Positions 18,494 through 27,017 of a stretch of DNA of 64,000 bases are shown piece by piece; position 1 is the first letter of the stretch; every line of letters begins with the position of its first letter. The notes beneath the pieces are model-generated. The model saw only the letters and a program-made list of their open reading frames with translations. It did no database searches and was not told the DNA's origin. The position numbers and the translations under genes are program-made. Origin of the DNA: Macellibacteroides fermentans (GTDB lineage Bacteria > Bacteroidota > Bacteroidia > Bacteroidales > Tannerellaceae); NCBI RefSeq assembly GCF_013409575.1, contig NZ_JACCCY010000001.1, positions 434,001 to 498,000 of the forward strand, read 5' to 3'.

Positions 18494-18775
18494 ATGAAAG
18501 CAAAGTGTACACACGAACATAAGAAACTTTGTTATAACAAAGATCTTAGCCAATATTGGATGTGCCTTGATTGCAAGCAGATTATTGAAGGAATAAAGAC
18601 TGCTGTAGAGAGCAGAACCCAACAAATCAAATCTGTCATTGAAATAGCTGCACGCAGAAAAGCGACACATGTGATTGATCCGCATAACCATCCTACCCAT
18701 CCTATGGGAGGAGTTCATCAACACACACGTGCCGTTTCGCGGAATCTTCCCGGCGGAGCCGGCAGAAACCGTTAA
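18494..18775 (+). CDS. Small putative zinc-binding protein
   Basis: A 93-residue ORF beginning MKAKCTHEHKKLCYNKDL. It contains the metal-ligand pattern KCTHEHKKLC followed by WMCLDCKQI, suggesting one zinc ribbon in the first 40 residues. The tail is His-rich (DPHNHPTHPMGGVHQHT). A start 30 bases upstream at 18464 is also open, but the ATG at 18494 places the Cys/His cluster right at the N-terminus. A terminator follows. I do not recognise the family; coding is likely but not certain. Confidence 0.5.
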   Translation: MKAKCTHEHKKLCYNKDLSQYWMCLDCKQIIEGIKTAVESRTQQIKSVIEIAARRKATHVIDPHNHPTHPMGGVHQHTRAVSRNLPGGAGRNR

Positions 18776-18815
18776 TGAACGTACAACTACGAAAGGATAA
18801 CCTTCCGAAAATACC

Positions 18816-18865
18816 AACGGGAGACAAAGAATCGCCAAGGCGAATGCTTTATCTCCCGTTTTTTA
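18816..18865 (+). terminator. Terminator after the small zinc-ribbon ORF
   Basis: AACGGGAGA (18816-18824) pairs with TCTCCCGTT (18852-18860), enclosing an inner TCGCC/GGCGA hairpin, and is followed by TTTTT. It separates this gene from the converging YeiH gene. Confidence 0.85.
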
Positions 18866-18896
18866 TGTCTCAAAAAACTAAACTACACCTCTTCTA

Positions 18897-19841
18897 TCAA
18901 CAGAAAAACCATACGTAGGCGAGCGAACTCACACCTATAACCAGCCACAGCAATACAGCATGCGTCAGCGAACGCATCCCTACCCTGCGCAGCACCCCGC
19001 GTGAAAGTCCGGCTCCGATAAAGAAAAGCGTAAGCGTAAGCCCTTTGTGTGCCAACCAAACCATACTACCGGTAAGCAGAGCGGGTAACGATAAAAACGT
19101 ATTGGCAAGCATGGCAAGCACAAACAAGAAGATAAACCAGGGCATATACACCTTGTCCGATTTGCTTTTAAAAATAAACGACGTAACAAATGCCACCGGG
19201 ATAATCCACAAAGCACGTGTAAGCTTAACAGTGGTAGCCACCTTCAGAGCCTCGTCGCCATAAGCGGCACCGGCACCTACCACCGAACTTGTATCGTGTA
19301 TCGCAATGGCAGCCCACATACCAAACTGCTGCTGTGTAAGATCCAGCAGATGCCCCAGTACCGGAAATAAGAACAACGCCACGGCATTCAGGATAAAGAC
19401 CGCCCCCAGCGATACAGACATCTCGTGGTCGTTCGCCTTGATTACCGGCCCCACCGCTGCAATGGCGCTACCGCCGCAAATGGCAGTACCCGAACTGATC
19501 AGATAGCCCGTCTTACGGTCCACCTGCATCCTCCGGGCCAGCACCGAACCAATCAGCAGCGTTCCCACCACCGAAATAACAGTAAACACCATCCCCTCCC
19601 TGCCCGAAGCCAGCGACTCGTGCAGATTCATCCCAAATCCCAGTCCCACGACCGAAACCTGGAGCAAATATTTAGACGATTTTTTAGTAAAACCAGGAAA
19701 AGCCTCCCCGCAGACCAATGCAAAAACCAACCCTGTGAAGAGAGCCACAGGCGGGGTAACCATGGGTAAAAAACAAAATAACAGTAACAACACGTAAACA
19801 ACCTTCCTCTTAGACTGCAGAAAATTTTCAATTGCATTCAT
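18897..19841 (-). CDS. YeiH/UPF0324-family putative sulfate exporter
   Basis: A 314-residue inner-membrane protein with about ten hydrophobic segments and the family motifs LLQVSVVGLGFGMN (about 60-73), YLISSGTAICGGSAIAAVGPVI (about 112-133) and IAIHDTSSVVGAGAAYG (about 180-196). It lies on the same strand and directly after the LysR and sulfide oxidase genes, which fits export of an oxidised sulfur product. It has its own -7 box (TACCTTTG on the minus strand, 19864-19871). The substrate is inferred from the family name and context. Confidence 0.85.
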   Translation of the reverse strand: MNAIENFLQSKRKVVYVLLLLFCFLPMVTPPVALFTGLVFALVCGEAFPGFTKKSSKYLLQVSVVGLGFGMNLHESLASGREGMVFTVISVVGTLLIGSVLARRMQVDRKTGYLISSGTAICGGSAIAAVGPVIKANDHEMSVSLGAVFILNAVALFLFPVLGHLLDLTQQQFGMWAAIAIHDTSSVVGAGAAYGDEALKVATTVKLTRALWIIPVAFVTSFIFKSKSDKVYMPWFIFLFVLAMLANTFLSLPALLTGSMVWLAHKGLTLTLFFIGAGLSRGVLRRVGMRSLTHAVLLWLVIGVSSLAYVWFFC

Positions 19842-19863
19842 ATATCTACCTATTTAACGACTG

Positions 19864-19871
19864 CAAAGGTA
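19864..19871 (-). promoter_or_regulatory. -7 box of the YeiH-like gene
   Basis: TACCTTTG on the minus strand, 23 bases upstream of the start and between the LysR stop and YeiH start, suggests that YeiH can be expressed separately from the upstream regulator. Confidence 0.5.
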
Positions 19872-19912
19872 AGCAACCGAAAACAAACGCGCCAATCGTA
19901 TCTTTTAATGCC

Positions 19913-20809
19913 TTATAAGTTTTTATTATAATGCTCGGCAAACTGCATAAACACCTGCGACAAACCGCTCTCTTCGCCCTGCAGACGCACAAAAGAGAAC
20001 TCCCGCTCCATATCCAGATCCTTTATCTCTATCACTTTAAACTGCCCGGCAACCAGTTCGCGGTCGATAGACCGTACCGATACAATCCCCATGCAATCCG
20101 TATTCTCCAGAAACAACTTGATGCTTTCCGTACTACCCAGGTACATCAGCACATTCATATCCGATAATCTTACGTTATGGCTCAACAGAGAAGTCTCCAA
20201 CACATCCAGCGTACCCGAACCTCTTTCCCTTAAAACCAGGGGTACATCACATAACTCCTTCACCGTAATCTCGTCGTGCTTCACCAGCTTGCTGCGGGTG
20301 CTCACCACCGCCACCAGCTCATCTTTAAGGAAAGTGGTATATTTAAGATTGGGCTGGCGGATGATACCCTCCACCAGTCCCAAGTCAATACGATGCTCCA
20401 GCAAGGCACCCTCCACATCGCGCGAATTACCATTCAGCAACGACAACGAAACCTGCGGGAACTTCTCTATAAAACGTGCCAGGAAAGGAGGCAGCACATA
20501 CTGCGCAATGGTGGTACTGGCCCCCAGGCGGAGCTCGCCCGAGCATTCGTTCTGCAACAGATGCATCTCGTAATCCAGCCGCTTGTAATCGTCCAGTATC
20601 CGTTTGCTGTGCTCCTGCAACAGCAGGCCTGCCCTCGTAAGGGCAATGCGATTGCCCAAACGATCAAACAGACGTGTTTTATAGACACTCTCCAGCTCAT
20701 GAATATGCTTCGTAATAGCCGGTTGAGTGATAAAAAGCTCCTGCGAAGCCTTCGTAAAACTAAGATTCCTCGCTACGCTTAAAAATACTTTTAACCTAAA
20801 ATCAGCCAT
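19913..20809 (-). CDS. LysR-type transcriptional regulator of the sulfur cluster
   Basis: A 298-residue regulator. I chose the start at 20809 (MADFRLKVFLSVARNLSFTKAS) because it places the winged helix-turn-helix at the N-terminus; the longer frame only adds sequence overlapping the upstream gene. The HTH runs to TQPAITKHIHELE (about 30-43). The rest is the two-lobed effector domain (ELRLGASTTIAQYVLPPFLARF, then RERGSGTLDVLE). It starts 5 bases after the sulfide oxidase stop, so the two are cotranscribed. In form it resembles CysB/Cbl-like regulators, which sense sulfur compounds; the effector is not known. Confidence 0.88.
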   Translation of the reverse strand: MADFRLKVFLSVARNLSFTKASQELFITQPAITKHIHELESVYKTRLFDRLGNRIALTRAGLLLQEHSKRILDDYKRLDYEMHLLQNECSGELRLGASTTIAQYVLPPFLARFIEKFPQVSLSLLNGNSRDVEGALLEHRIDLGLVEGIIRQPNLKYTTFLKDELVAVVSTRSKLVKHDEITVKELCDVPLVLRERGSGTLDVLETSLLSHNVRLSDMNVLMYLGSTESIKLFLENTDCMGIVSVRSIDRELVAGQFKVIEIKDLDMEREFSFVRLQGEESGLSQVFMQFAEHYNKNL

Positions 20810-20814
20810 ATAAA

Positions 20815-22233
20815 TCAGGCATAACCGTTTAGCATTCCATAAAAATACATAGGCTTCAGGATATAAACCTTCAGCACCCAGGCCAGCCATTGCTCCTGCG
20901 ACATGTCCATAAAGTTGAACGGAACACTTGGTTTCGGATTCTTGTCATAGTCGAATTCGCAAAGCAGCACCTTGCCATACTCCGTAATGATCGGGCAAGC
21001 CGCGTATCCGTCGTACTTCTCCACCGGCTCTTTACCTTCCATCAGCGAAATAAGATTCTTGGCAGCCAACGGAACCTGCATACGTACCGCAGCCGAAGTC
21101 TTACTGGTAGGAATACCAGCCACATCACCCAGACTCACAATATTATTATATGTTTTGTGTATCAGCGTCTCTTTGTCTACCATCACCCAGGCTTCGGCAG
21201 CCAACTTACCTTCGGTCCACCCCAATCCGGAATCGCGCACAAAGTCGGGAGCCGACATAGGCGGCGTAAAATGCAGGAAGTCGTAATCCTCGGTATAAGG
21301 CGTTACAATCTTCTCCTCCACCTTGGTTAACTTGCCTGTCTGCTCATCTTTCACCTCTTTCTCAACCTTTTCCACCTTGTTAAAGAAAACCTTCTTAGCG
21401 GAGGTATCGATACCCTTCACCCTATAATTCAAGGTAATACTTACGTTACGTTCTTTATAAATCTCCTCCAGGCGGGTTGTATAATACTTCACATCGTACA
21501 ATTCGTGTGCCGCTGTAAAGTAATCCAGCTTCACCTTATCGCGCGTATTTTGCTGGCGGGTATAATGTTCCGTAAGCAAACAGATCTTTTTGGGAGCACC
21601 CCCGCATTTATGCTTGGTGTAGGTATCGGTAAAGATACCGCGTCCGCCCTTCTCGCCAAACTCCTGCAAGGCAGCCCAGGTACGTTTGGCCCCTTCAAAA
21701 TCGTATATACAGTGTGCGTTACCCTGTCCCAGTGTTTCATGCGTCATACCCTCCACCAGGTTCCAGTTAATCTGCAAACCGGGCGTAAGCACCAGAAAAT
21801 CGTAGGCAACCACTCCGTTTGTCTGGGTTCTGATTTCGTTCTTCACCGGATCTACGGCAGCAACGCTATCCTTTATCCACTTCACACCAGACGGAATGCA
21901 GGCTTCCTGCTTCTTATACACATCCTCCGGCTGATATACCCCCGAAGCAATCAGTGTAAAACCAGGCTGATAATATTGTAGTTCGCTAGGATCGATCAAG
22001 GTTACATCCGGCTCATCCAACCAGTTCATCAAACGTGCAGCCATACTTATCCCGGCTGCCCCCCCTCCGATAATCACTATTTTACCTTTTGCGTTGCTCG
22101 AAAATGCTTTAATTTGCGAAGTGCCTGCTACAGTAAGCATGCCGGTCATCCCCATCAGCTTCAGAAAATGGCGTCTGTCCATCCCCGCTTTTTCCAGCAG
22201 TTCAAGCCTCTCTTTTAGTTCGTTGTTATTCAT
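20815..22233 (-). CDS. Type II sulfide:quinone oxidoreductase-like flavoprotein with Tat-type leader
   Basis: A 472-residue flavoprotein. The N-terminus has a DRRHFLKLMGMTG leader (about 19-31), resembling a Tat signal. The FAD-binding motif is GKIVIIGGGAAGISMAARL (about 50-68). HKCGGAPKKICLLTE (about 210) and YAACPIITEYGKVLL (about 405-419) place two cysteines as in the human-type enzyme, the pair that forms the redox disulfide. GDVAGIPTSKT (about 372) binds FAD. It ends in a hydrophobic, membrane-contacting segment. It likely oxidises sulfide and passes electrons to menaquinone. Confidence 0.82.
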   Translation of the reverse strand: MNNNELKERLELLEKAGMDRRHFLKLMGMTGMLTVAGTSQIKAFSSNAKGKIVIIGGGAAGISMAARLMNWLDEPDVTLIDPSELQYYQPGFTLIASGVYQPEDVYKKQEACIPSGVKWIKDSVAAVDPVKNEIRTQTNGVVAYDFLVLTPGLQINWNLVEGMTHETLGQGNAHCIYDFEGAKRTWAALQEFGEKGGRGIFTDTYTKHKCGGAPKKICLLTEHYTRQQNTRDKVKLDYFTAAHELYDVKYYTTRLEEIYKERNVSITLNYRVKGIDTSAKKVFFNKVEKVEKEVKDEQTGKLTKVEEKIVTPYTEDYDFLHFTPPMSAPDFVRDSGLGWTEGKLAAEAWVMVDKETLIHKTYNNIVSLGDVAGIPTSKTSAAVRMQVPLAAKNLISLMEGKEPVEKYDGYAACPIITEYGKVLLCEFDYDKNPKPSVPFNFMDMSQEQWLAWVLKVYILKPMYFYGMLNGYA

Positions 22234-22370
22234 AAATAGATATTTATAGAGATTGTTTTACAATGTTTCCTTGCAAGAAAGGCGTAAAGGTAAAACATAA
22301 CCTACTGCAAAACTAATTGTTTTTTTTAATGATGTATAACCAAAAGTTATAATATTATATAACGTTACAA

Positions 22371-22500
22371 AAAAAGCCCACCTTAAAAAAGGCAGGCTTT
22401 AAAAAATCAATTTTTATGATATCCAAAAAAATTAAACCCGATTCTCACGAACAGGATTTAGTGAACACTATTTAGTATACTGCAAAGGTAAAACGGATTA
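22371..22500 (-). ncRNA. Candidate small RNA or leader upstream of the sulfide oxidase gene
   Basis: On the minus strand, a -7 box TACCTTTG (22493-22500) is followed about 115 bases later by a terminator: AAAGCCTGCCTT / AAGGTGGGCTTT with a T run, at 22406-22371. This would give a short RNA ending before the sulfide oxidase gene. No -33 box is clear. From 22234 to 22370 and 22501 to 22739 I see no gene; the sequence is AT-rich. Confidence 0.35.
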
Positions 22501-22739
22501 TTTTTATAACAACCCCTTTTTATATGTTTTATAACATGTTTTGGCAAAAATCTATCTATTTAAAAGGACTCTCACACTAAATGGTTACACTTCTTTAACA
22601 CTAAAAGTTAAAAGTTCAAGTAAAAAAATAACTAATACAATTGCGCATATTTAGCAATGGTTCATTACAAAACAAGCTATCTACCGATGCACCAATATCT
22701 TATATTCAAATCTAAAGAGAATGCTGACTAAAAAACCCG

Positions 22740-23612
22740 TCAGATCCCTTCGCCTATAATGTAACCCAGTTCCTGATCGTGATTTTTATCCTGCAAATGA
22801 TACGAATTACCATCGGGCGACTCAATGTAATACACGTGGGTATAGGTAAATTCGGGATGAGTTTTATGCAGGTAAGCAATCACATTTTCCGGAACAACCG
22901 CATCCCTACCCAGCTCGTACCGGGTTTCGTACCAGAAACCACGATCAGATTCCACTTCTCCTCTAAAAGTTACAAACTTCACCTTACCCTCATGCAGTAT
23001 AAAGTATTCGTTGTAGCCCCCGTTATTTACATACCCCCTTATTTCGGCTCCGCTGTACTTCCGGGCAATGTAATTAAAATGATCCTGGGGCAACCTTATA
23101 ATCCAACTCGGATCGTTTGGTCGCCAGTTTAAAGTCTTTATAAACAATCCGTCTTCACTTATAAATACGTAATGCTCCACATTGGGCGTCTTTTTGATGG
23201 CGTACTTAAAGTGTAACGTGTAAAGGGGCTGTTTAATACCCCTCCGTTCGGCTTTGTATATATCCTGCACAGAGGCATTTGCATAGGGAGAATTCCTGAA
23301 GGAGTCTTGCACCTTAACCGGAAGCTGTTTCAGGTCGTCAACTTTGGTATAGGTAAACTTCCACACGTTCTTATCGTACCAAACAGTAGCTTTATTCTGC
23401 TGGTCATTTACAAACTCAATTTCATTAAGACTATCCGAATAGGCATGAAAAGAGGTGATCGTTGCCAAAGGATACTTTGCATTAAAATCTCGTTTAATGG
23501 CAACCGGAATCTCAGCCGTAAGCTCTTCCATCTCATTCTCCTTCTCACAAGCCGTAAAACTTACAAACAGCACAGCCAACAAGGTACAATACAAACAATT
23601 TCTAAACTTCAT
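22740..23612 (-). CDS. Lipoprotein with PepSY-like (BLIP-like) repeats
   Basis: A 290-residue protein with a lipoprotein signal (LFVSFTAC, Cys 22). The mature part is built of repeating units of the PepSY-like type found in Bacteroidota: AIKRDFNAKYPLATITSFHAY, VQDSFRNSPYANASVQDIY, FNYIARKYSGAEIRGYV and VIAYLHKTHPEFTYTHVYY, each a helix followed by a strand. This suggests a periplasmic or surface binding role. No enzyme motif is seen. A -7 box TAAATTTG lies on the minus strand at 23703-23710. Monocistronic. Confidence 0.7.
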   Translation of the reverse strand: MKFRNCLYCTLLAVLFVSFTACEKENEMEELTAEIPVAIKRDFNAKYPLATITSFHAYSDSLNEIEFVNDQQNKATVWYDKNVWKFTYTKVDDLKQLPVKVQDSFRNSPYANASVQDIYKAERRGIKQPLYTLHFKYAIKKTPNVEHYVFISEDGLFIKTLNWRPNDPSWIIRLPQDHFNYIARKYSGAEIRGYVNNGGYNEYFILHEGKVKFVTFRGEVESDRGFWYETRYELGRDAVVPENVIAYLHKTHPEFTYTHVYYIESPDGNSYHLQDKNHDQELGYIIGEGI

Positions 23613-23796
23613 AGGTCATATACATTTAAGGGAATCGCCAATAAAGCAGGTTCGCATACCACAAAAATAACGAGTAATTATATTCGAGCGTTATAAATTA
23701 ACCAAATTTATAATATTTTTCTACAATTTATTAGGCGTACAAGTCTTCTTAAGTAGTTAAATTAATCCGGCACAGATATTTAACGATAAAGGACAC

Positions 23797-24153
23797 CTAC
23801 TTTACCACTTCTTCAAAATTAGTCTGCGCCCAGTCAATCATCTGTTCGATGGTCGGAATCAGACTCTTTCCTGTTTTTGTAAGCGAATATTCCACACGCG
23901 GGGGAATCTCGGCATACGCTTCACGCTTCACAAGGTGATCCTCCTCCAGATGCTTTAAGGTATTGGTAAGCATCTTATGCGAAATATCCGGAATTGACAG
24001 CATCAATTCCTTGTAGCGCATTTTCTCGTTCAATCCCAGATTCCATAAAACGATTAAAGACCATTTGTCGCTTATTCGTGCCAGCACATTCCTTATCGGA
24101 CATGTTGGATACCGTAAATCTACTTCTCTCATATTTTTATGAATTTGCAACAA
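23797..24153 (-). CDS. HxlR-type winged-helix transcriptional regulator
   Basis: A 118-residue regulator with the HxlR pattern CPIRNVLARISDKWSLIVLWNLG (Cys 18 and the DKW motif), RYKELMLSIPDISHKMLTNTLKHLEE (recognition helix) and EIPPRVEYSLTKTGKSLIP (wing). Such proteins often respond to redox or electrophiles through the N-terminal Cys. A start at 24132 (MREVDLR) would fit the family better than 24153. It is divergent from the two secreted-protein genes at 24398 and 25259 and probably controls them. Confidence 0.88.
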   Translation of the reverse strand: MLQIHKNMREVDLRYPTCPIRNVLARISDKWSLIVLWNLGLNEKMRYKELMLSIPDISHKMLTNTLKHLEEDHLVKREAYAEIPPRVEYSLTKTGKSLIPTIEQMIDWAQTNFEEVVK

Positions 24154-24308
24154 AAATATCTATTATATCCAAAAGAGAGTAACAAACCAAACAAATTATT
24201 ATACTCCTTCAGATAATTTCATAAAAAAACTTAAATCTAATTTCACAACACATTGATAATCAACAATACTAACCCTATAGGTGAGTTAGAAACCCGTTTG
24301 CATACAGC

Positions 24309-24336
24309 AATCGGATAAAGTAAGTTTGAATCGGAT
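24309..24336. repeat. Direct repeat AATCGGAT in the HxlR intergenic region
   Basis: AATCGGAT occurs at 24309-24316 and 24329-24336, 20 bases (two helical turns) apart, about 60-90 bases before the secreted-protein operon. It is a candidate operator. Confidence 0.4.
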
Positions 24337-24397
24337 TAAAACAAATTAAAAACTCTATGAGAACGGAACTACATTGTGTAACAATAAATAACAGGTC

Positions 24398-25246
24398 ATG
24401 AAAAAATTAGGTTCAATTGCATTAGTCCTCTGTGCAACACTTACGGCAAGCGCACAAGGCAAGTTTGAAGTAAAAGAGTTCGGTAGTTTCAAACTCCACT
24501 CCTACATCACAGCCGACCCCTTGGGCGATATGAGTTACATCATCGAAGGCAATAAGTCTGTAGTTGTATTAGAGCCCGCAGCATTCCACGACAACATCAA
24601 AGAACTGGGCGAATACCTGGGCAAACTCAATAAACCTGTCGAGAAAGTAATAGCCAACTATCATGCAGCAGGATTCAGCGCATTCGACAACTCCAAATTC
24701 GTTATGATTGAAGGAATGCCCCAATTTGTAAAAGGAGACGTTTACAGCGGCATGATGGCTAATTTTGCCACAACCTTCGGCAACAAGATGGACATAAGTC
24801 AATTTACCCCTTCGGTCACCGTAGGCAAAGATGCAAAAGAAAACTGGGCGGGTGTCGAATTCAAATTCTCACCGGGGGCATCGTCAGACTTCCCCGCTGC
24901 CAGCATCCTTATCGGGGGGAAAGTATATTATACCCATTTCACCCCGGTGGCCAATATGCACATGAGTGCACTCCAGATTACCAGTCTTGAAGCTGTAGAC
25001 GCTCAATTGGCGGGATTGGAACATGCCAAAGCAAGCGGAGCCACCACTTTCATCGGCGGGCATGGCGGTGCTACAGCTTCGGCAGAGGCTGTAAACTTCC
25101 AGATAGAATACCTGAAGAAAGTAAAGGAAACCAGGTTGCAGATACAAACCGGCGACGAGTTTGTACTTGTAATGCAGTTGACCTATCCAGACATAGCCGG
25201 CGAAGAAAATCTTACTGCCGTTGCTACTAATTTATACAAAAAATAA
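24398..25246 (+). CDS. Secreted metallo-beta-lactamase-fold protein with degenerate metal site
   Basis: A 282-residue protein with a signal peptide (cleaved near SAQ, residue ~20). The order of elements follows the MBL fold: DMSYIIEGNKSVVVLEPAA (N-terminal strands and first Asp position), VEKVIANYHAAGFSAFDNS where active enzymes have H-x-H-x-D-H, VYYTHFTPVANMHMS (third ligand region) and ATTFIGGHGGATAS (C-terminal His). Only scattered His remain, so it is probably not a two-zinc hydrolase. It is first in a two-gene unit divergent from HxlR. Confidence 0.6.
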   Translation: MKKLGSIALVLCATLTASAQGKFEVKEFGSFKLHSYITADPLGDMSYIIEGNKSVVVLEPAAFHDNIKELGEYLGKLNKPVEKVIANYHAAGFSAFDNSKFVMIEGMPQFVKGDVYSGMMANFATTFGNKMDISQFTPSVTVGKDAKENWAGVEFKFSPGASSDFPAASILIGGKVYYTHFTPVANMHMSALQITSLEAVDAQLAGLEHAKASGATTFIGGHGGATASAEAVNFQIEYLKKVKETRLQIQTGDEFVLVMQLTYPDIAGEENLTAVATNLYKK

Positions 25247-25258
25247 AAAATCTAGAAG

Positions 25259-26008
25259 ATGAAGAAAATATTATTTATCATACTGATGGCAACATGCACA
25301 ATCAGTATCAGCGCACAGAAAAAGAATGTAATTATCGACGTTTCTCACGATGTGGATACAATCTACGCCTACGTTAATCCCAATATATTTAATTTGTATA
25401 AGGATATTGTAGAGAAGCAGATGGGCGCCAACCTGATTATCAATAAAGACAAAGAACTAAACGAAGCATTGTTAAGCGAGGCAGACCTGCTTGTAATTCT
25501 TTCGCCACTAAACAGAGAGAGGGTGACAACCAAAAGAGATCTTACCTCAGTAGAAAGGAAAGACATTGTAAACTATGTACAGAACGGAGGAAGGTTGATC
25601 CTTTTCATGGACGAAGAGCACCGGGTCGATATGAAAGCCTTTGGGGGTAACGACATTGTTGTGCCTTTCGGGATGGAATATGGGATTGACCTGCCACCTA
25701 AACCCAATGCAGGGGCAACAACAGTCAAATCTGAAGTAATTCAAAACGAGTACGAATTATCATACAGCGGAAGCCGGTCTATAACAGGCGGAACACCCAT
25801 CAGCCGGATGAACAGCGACGCAGCTCCGGTTCACGGCGCCTATGTAAAGCTGGATAGCAACGGGAAAATAGCCGCTTTTGGCGAAACGATGACAGGTCTG
25901 ATGATGGGTGGCGTAGAAGCAACCTTCCCCAACGGCATGAAGGTTGTCTGGAAAGGAAAAGACGACGCCACTTTTATGAAGGAACTAATGGAGTGGATGC
26001 TTAAATAA
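25259..26008 (+). CDS. Secreted protein of unknown function, DUF4350-like
   Basis: A 249-residue protein with a signal peptide (MKKILFIILMATCTISISAQ). The mature part resembles a glutamine-amidotransferase-like Rossmann fold: KNVIIDVSHDVDT, ADLLVILSPLNRERVTTKRDLTSVERKDIVNYVQNGGRLILFMDEEH (about 78-120). The segment ending NGGRLILFMDE is typical of DUF4350-type domains. No catalytic triad is evident. It starts 12 bases after the MBL-like gene, so they are cotranscribed and probably act together in the periplasm. Confidence 0.6.
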   Translation: MKKILFIILMATCTISISAQKKNVIIDVSHDVDTIYAYVNPNIFNLYKDIVEKQMGANLIINKDKELNEALLSEADLLVILSPLNRERVTTKRDLTSVERKDIVNYVQNGGRLILFMDEEHRVDMKAFGGNDIVVPFGMEYGIDLPPKPNAGATTVKSEVIQNEYELSYSGSRSITGGTPISRMNSDAAPVHGAYVKLDSNGKIAAFGETMTGLMMGGVEATFPNGMKVVWKGKDDATFMKELMEWMLK

Positions 26009-26021
26009 CTTAGGATAACAA

Positions 26022-26051
26022 GAAAGTCCGACTCTCACGGGCCGGACTTTC
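26022..26051 (+). terminator. Terminator, also the left edge of module A
   Basis: GAAAGTCCG (26022-26030) pairs with CGGACTTTC (26043-26051). The same hairpin, nearly base for base, recurs at 60073-60100, where it marks the left edge of module B. The AT-rich stretch that follows (26100-26250) is also shared with 60150-60300. Confidence 0.85.
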
Positions 26052-26250
26052 CTTATTACAATTAATTAATCTTGAAACAATTAATAATAAAAACGTTTAA
26101 TAACCTTGGTGCAAAGATAATGATTACCCACCCATTCGCAACTAATTATACAATGTTACATAGCAGTCCGGTTAATTAGGATAATTCATTTATTAAACTA
26201 TCTGCGCGAACATTATAATGTGTGCAAATATATCCCGACCAATTTACTAC

Positions 26251-26289
26251 TTAAACCAGCAACTTATACAGGTAACTGGTTCCGGCTAC
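26251..26289 (-). pseudogene. Remnant of the Cys-rich membrane protein gene
   Basis: Read on the minus strand this encodes VAGTSYLYKLLV followed by a stop. It is identical to residues near the C-terminus of the 107-residue protein of module B (60270-60593). The rest of that gene and the whole muramidase gene are missing; the sequence jumps straight to the HU 3' flank near 26289. This marks a deletion of about 1 kb in module A. Confidence 0.8.
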
Positions 26290-26308
26290 CCGGAGGTACA
26301 ATGAGGGA

Positions 26309-26746
26309 TTAATACACGTGCTCTTTATCGCACTTTTCTTCTACGGTTATCGTTTTAACCACCTGCTTTTCGAACTTTGCGTTATTGATGATATAACGCA
26401 ACTTAGCACCGGGGCGGAAAACAATCTTCGGTCTCTTGAACATCACAGAAGAAAAATCCTCCTCCGTATCAGCGCCCCCGCTACCGGCCAGCATCTGAAA
26501 ATTTCCCAGATCCTGAAGTTGGACCACATAGCCTTCTGCCAGCCTGGAGGCCAGGGTATGGGTGGTGGCATCCAGCACCGCTTTTACATCCGCACTGGAG
26601 GCGGTACAGTAATCGCCCACTGCCTCGCAGAATTTATCAAAATCCATTTTCATACTCGCCTTGGTCTGACCGTAAAATAGTTTACTGTCTGCCGCAGCAT
26701 TCTTTCTCATATCCTTCCGTCGTACAACGGTAAATTGTAAAGCCAT
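26309..26746 (-). CDS. HU-like DNA-binding protein, module A
   Basis: A 145-residue protein of the Bacteroidales HU-like family. It has an N-terminal extension ALQFTVVRRKDMRKNAAADSKLFYGQTK, the helical part FDKFCEAVGDYCTASSADVKAVLDA, and the beta-arm region VQLQDLGNFQML / FKRPKIVFRPGAKL. Its last 11 residues (VEEKCDKEHVY) are identical to the module B copy, while the rest has diverged. It likely binds and bends DNA and is divergent from the DUF4248 gene. A -7 box (TATATTTG, minus strand, 26799-26806) precedes it. Confidence 0.88.
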   Translation of the reverse strand: MALQFTVVRRKDMRKNAAADSKLFYGQTKASMKMDFDKFCEAVGDYCTASSADVKAVLDATTHTLASRLAEGYVVQLQDLGNFQMLAGSGGADTEEDFSSVMFKRPKIVFRPGAKLRYIINNAKFEKQVVKTITVEEKCDKEHVY

Positions 26747-26830
26747 CGTTAAATTGTTTTTAATTGTTTGTAAATAAATGCTTTGCTGATCAACAGTACA
26801 AATATACCACCCCCCGAAATCTCAAATCCA

Positions 26831-26895
26831 CTTGTGTACACTTGTGTCCACCTGTGTCCACTTAAGTACAGATAAGTACAGATATGTCCACTTAG
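26831..26895. repeat. 10-bp phased repeats between the HU and DUF4248 promoters, module A
   Basis: Six successive 10-bp units, CTTGTGTACA, CTTGTGTCCA, CCTGTGTCCA, CTTAAGTACA, GATAAGTACA, GATATGTCCA, and then CTTAG, lie upstream of both divergent promoters. A period of about one helical turn puts all copies on the same DNA face, which suggests cooperative binding of a protein. Confidence 0.75.
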
Positions 26896-27017
26896 CCTAT
26901 GCTTTAAAGCATACCTGATTATAGATATTTACGCCCCTAAAAGTTGCATATATCAGGGAATAAATGTATCTTTGATAATAATGATATAATAATTTAAAAC
27001 TTAATTTTTGACCTTAA

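Noticed and set aside
20810-20890. Longer LysR frame starting at 20890
   Set aside because: The extra 27 residues overlap the sulfide oxidase coding end and precede the usual LysR N-terminus.
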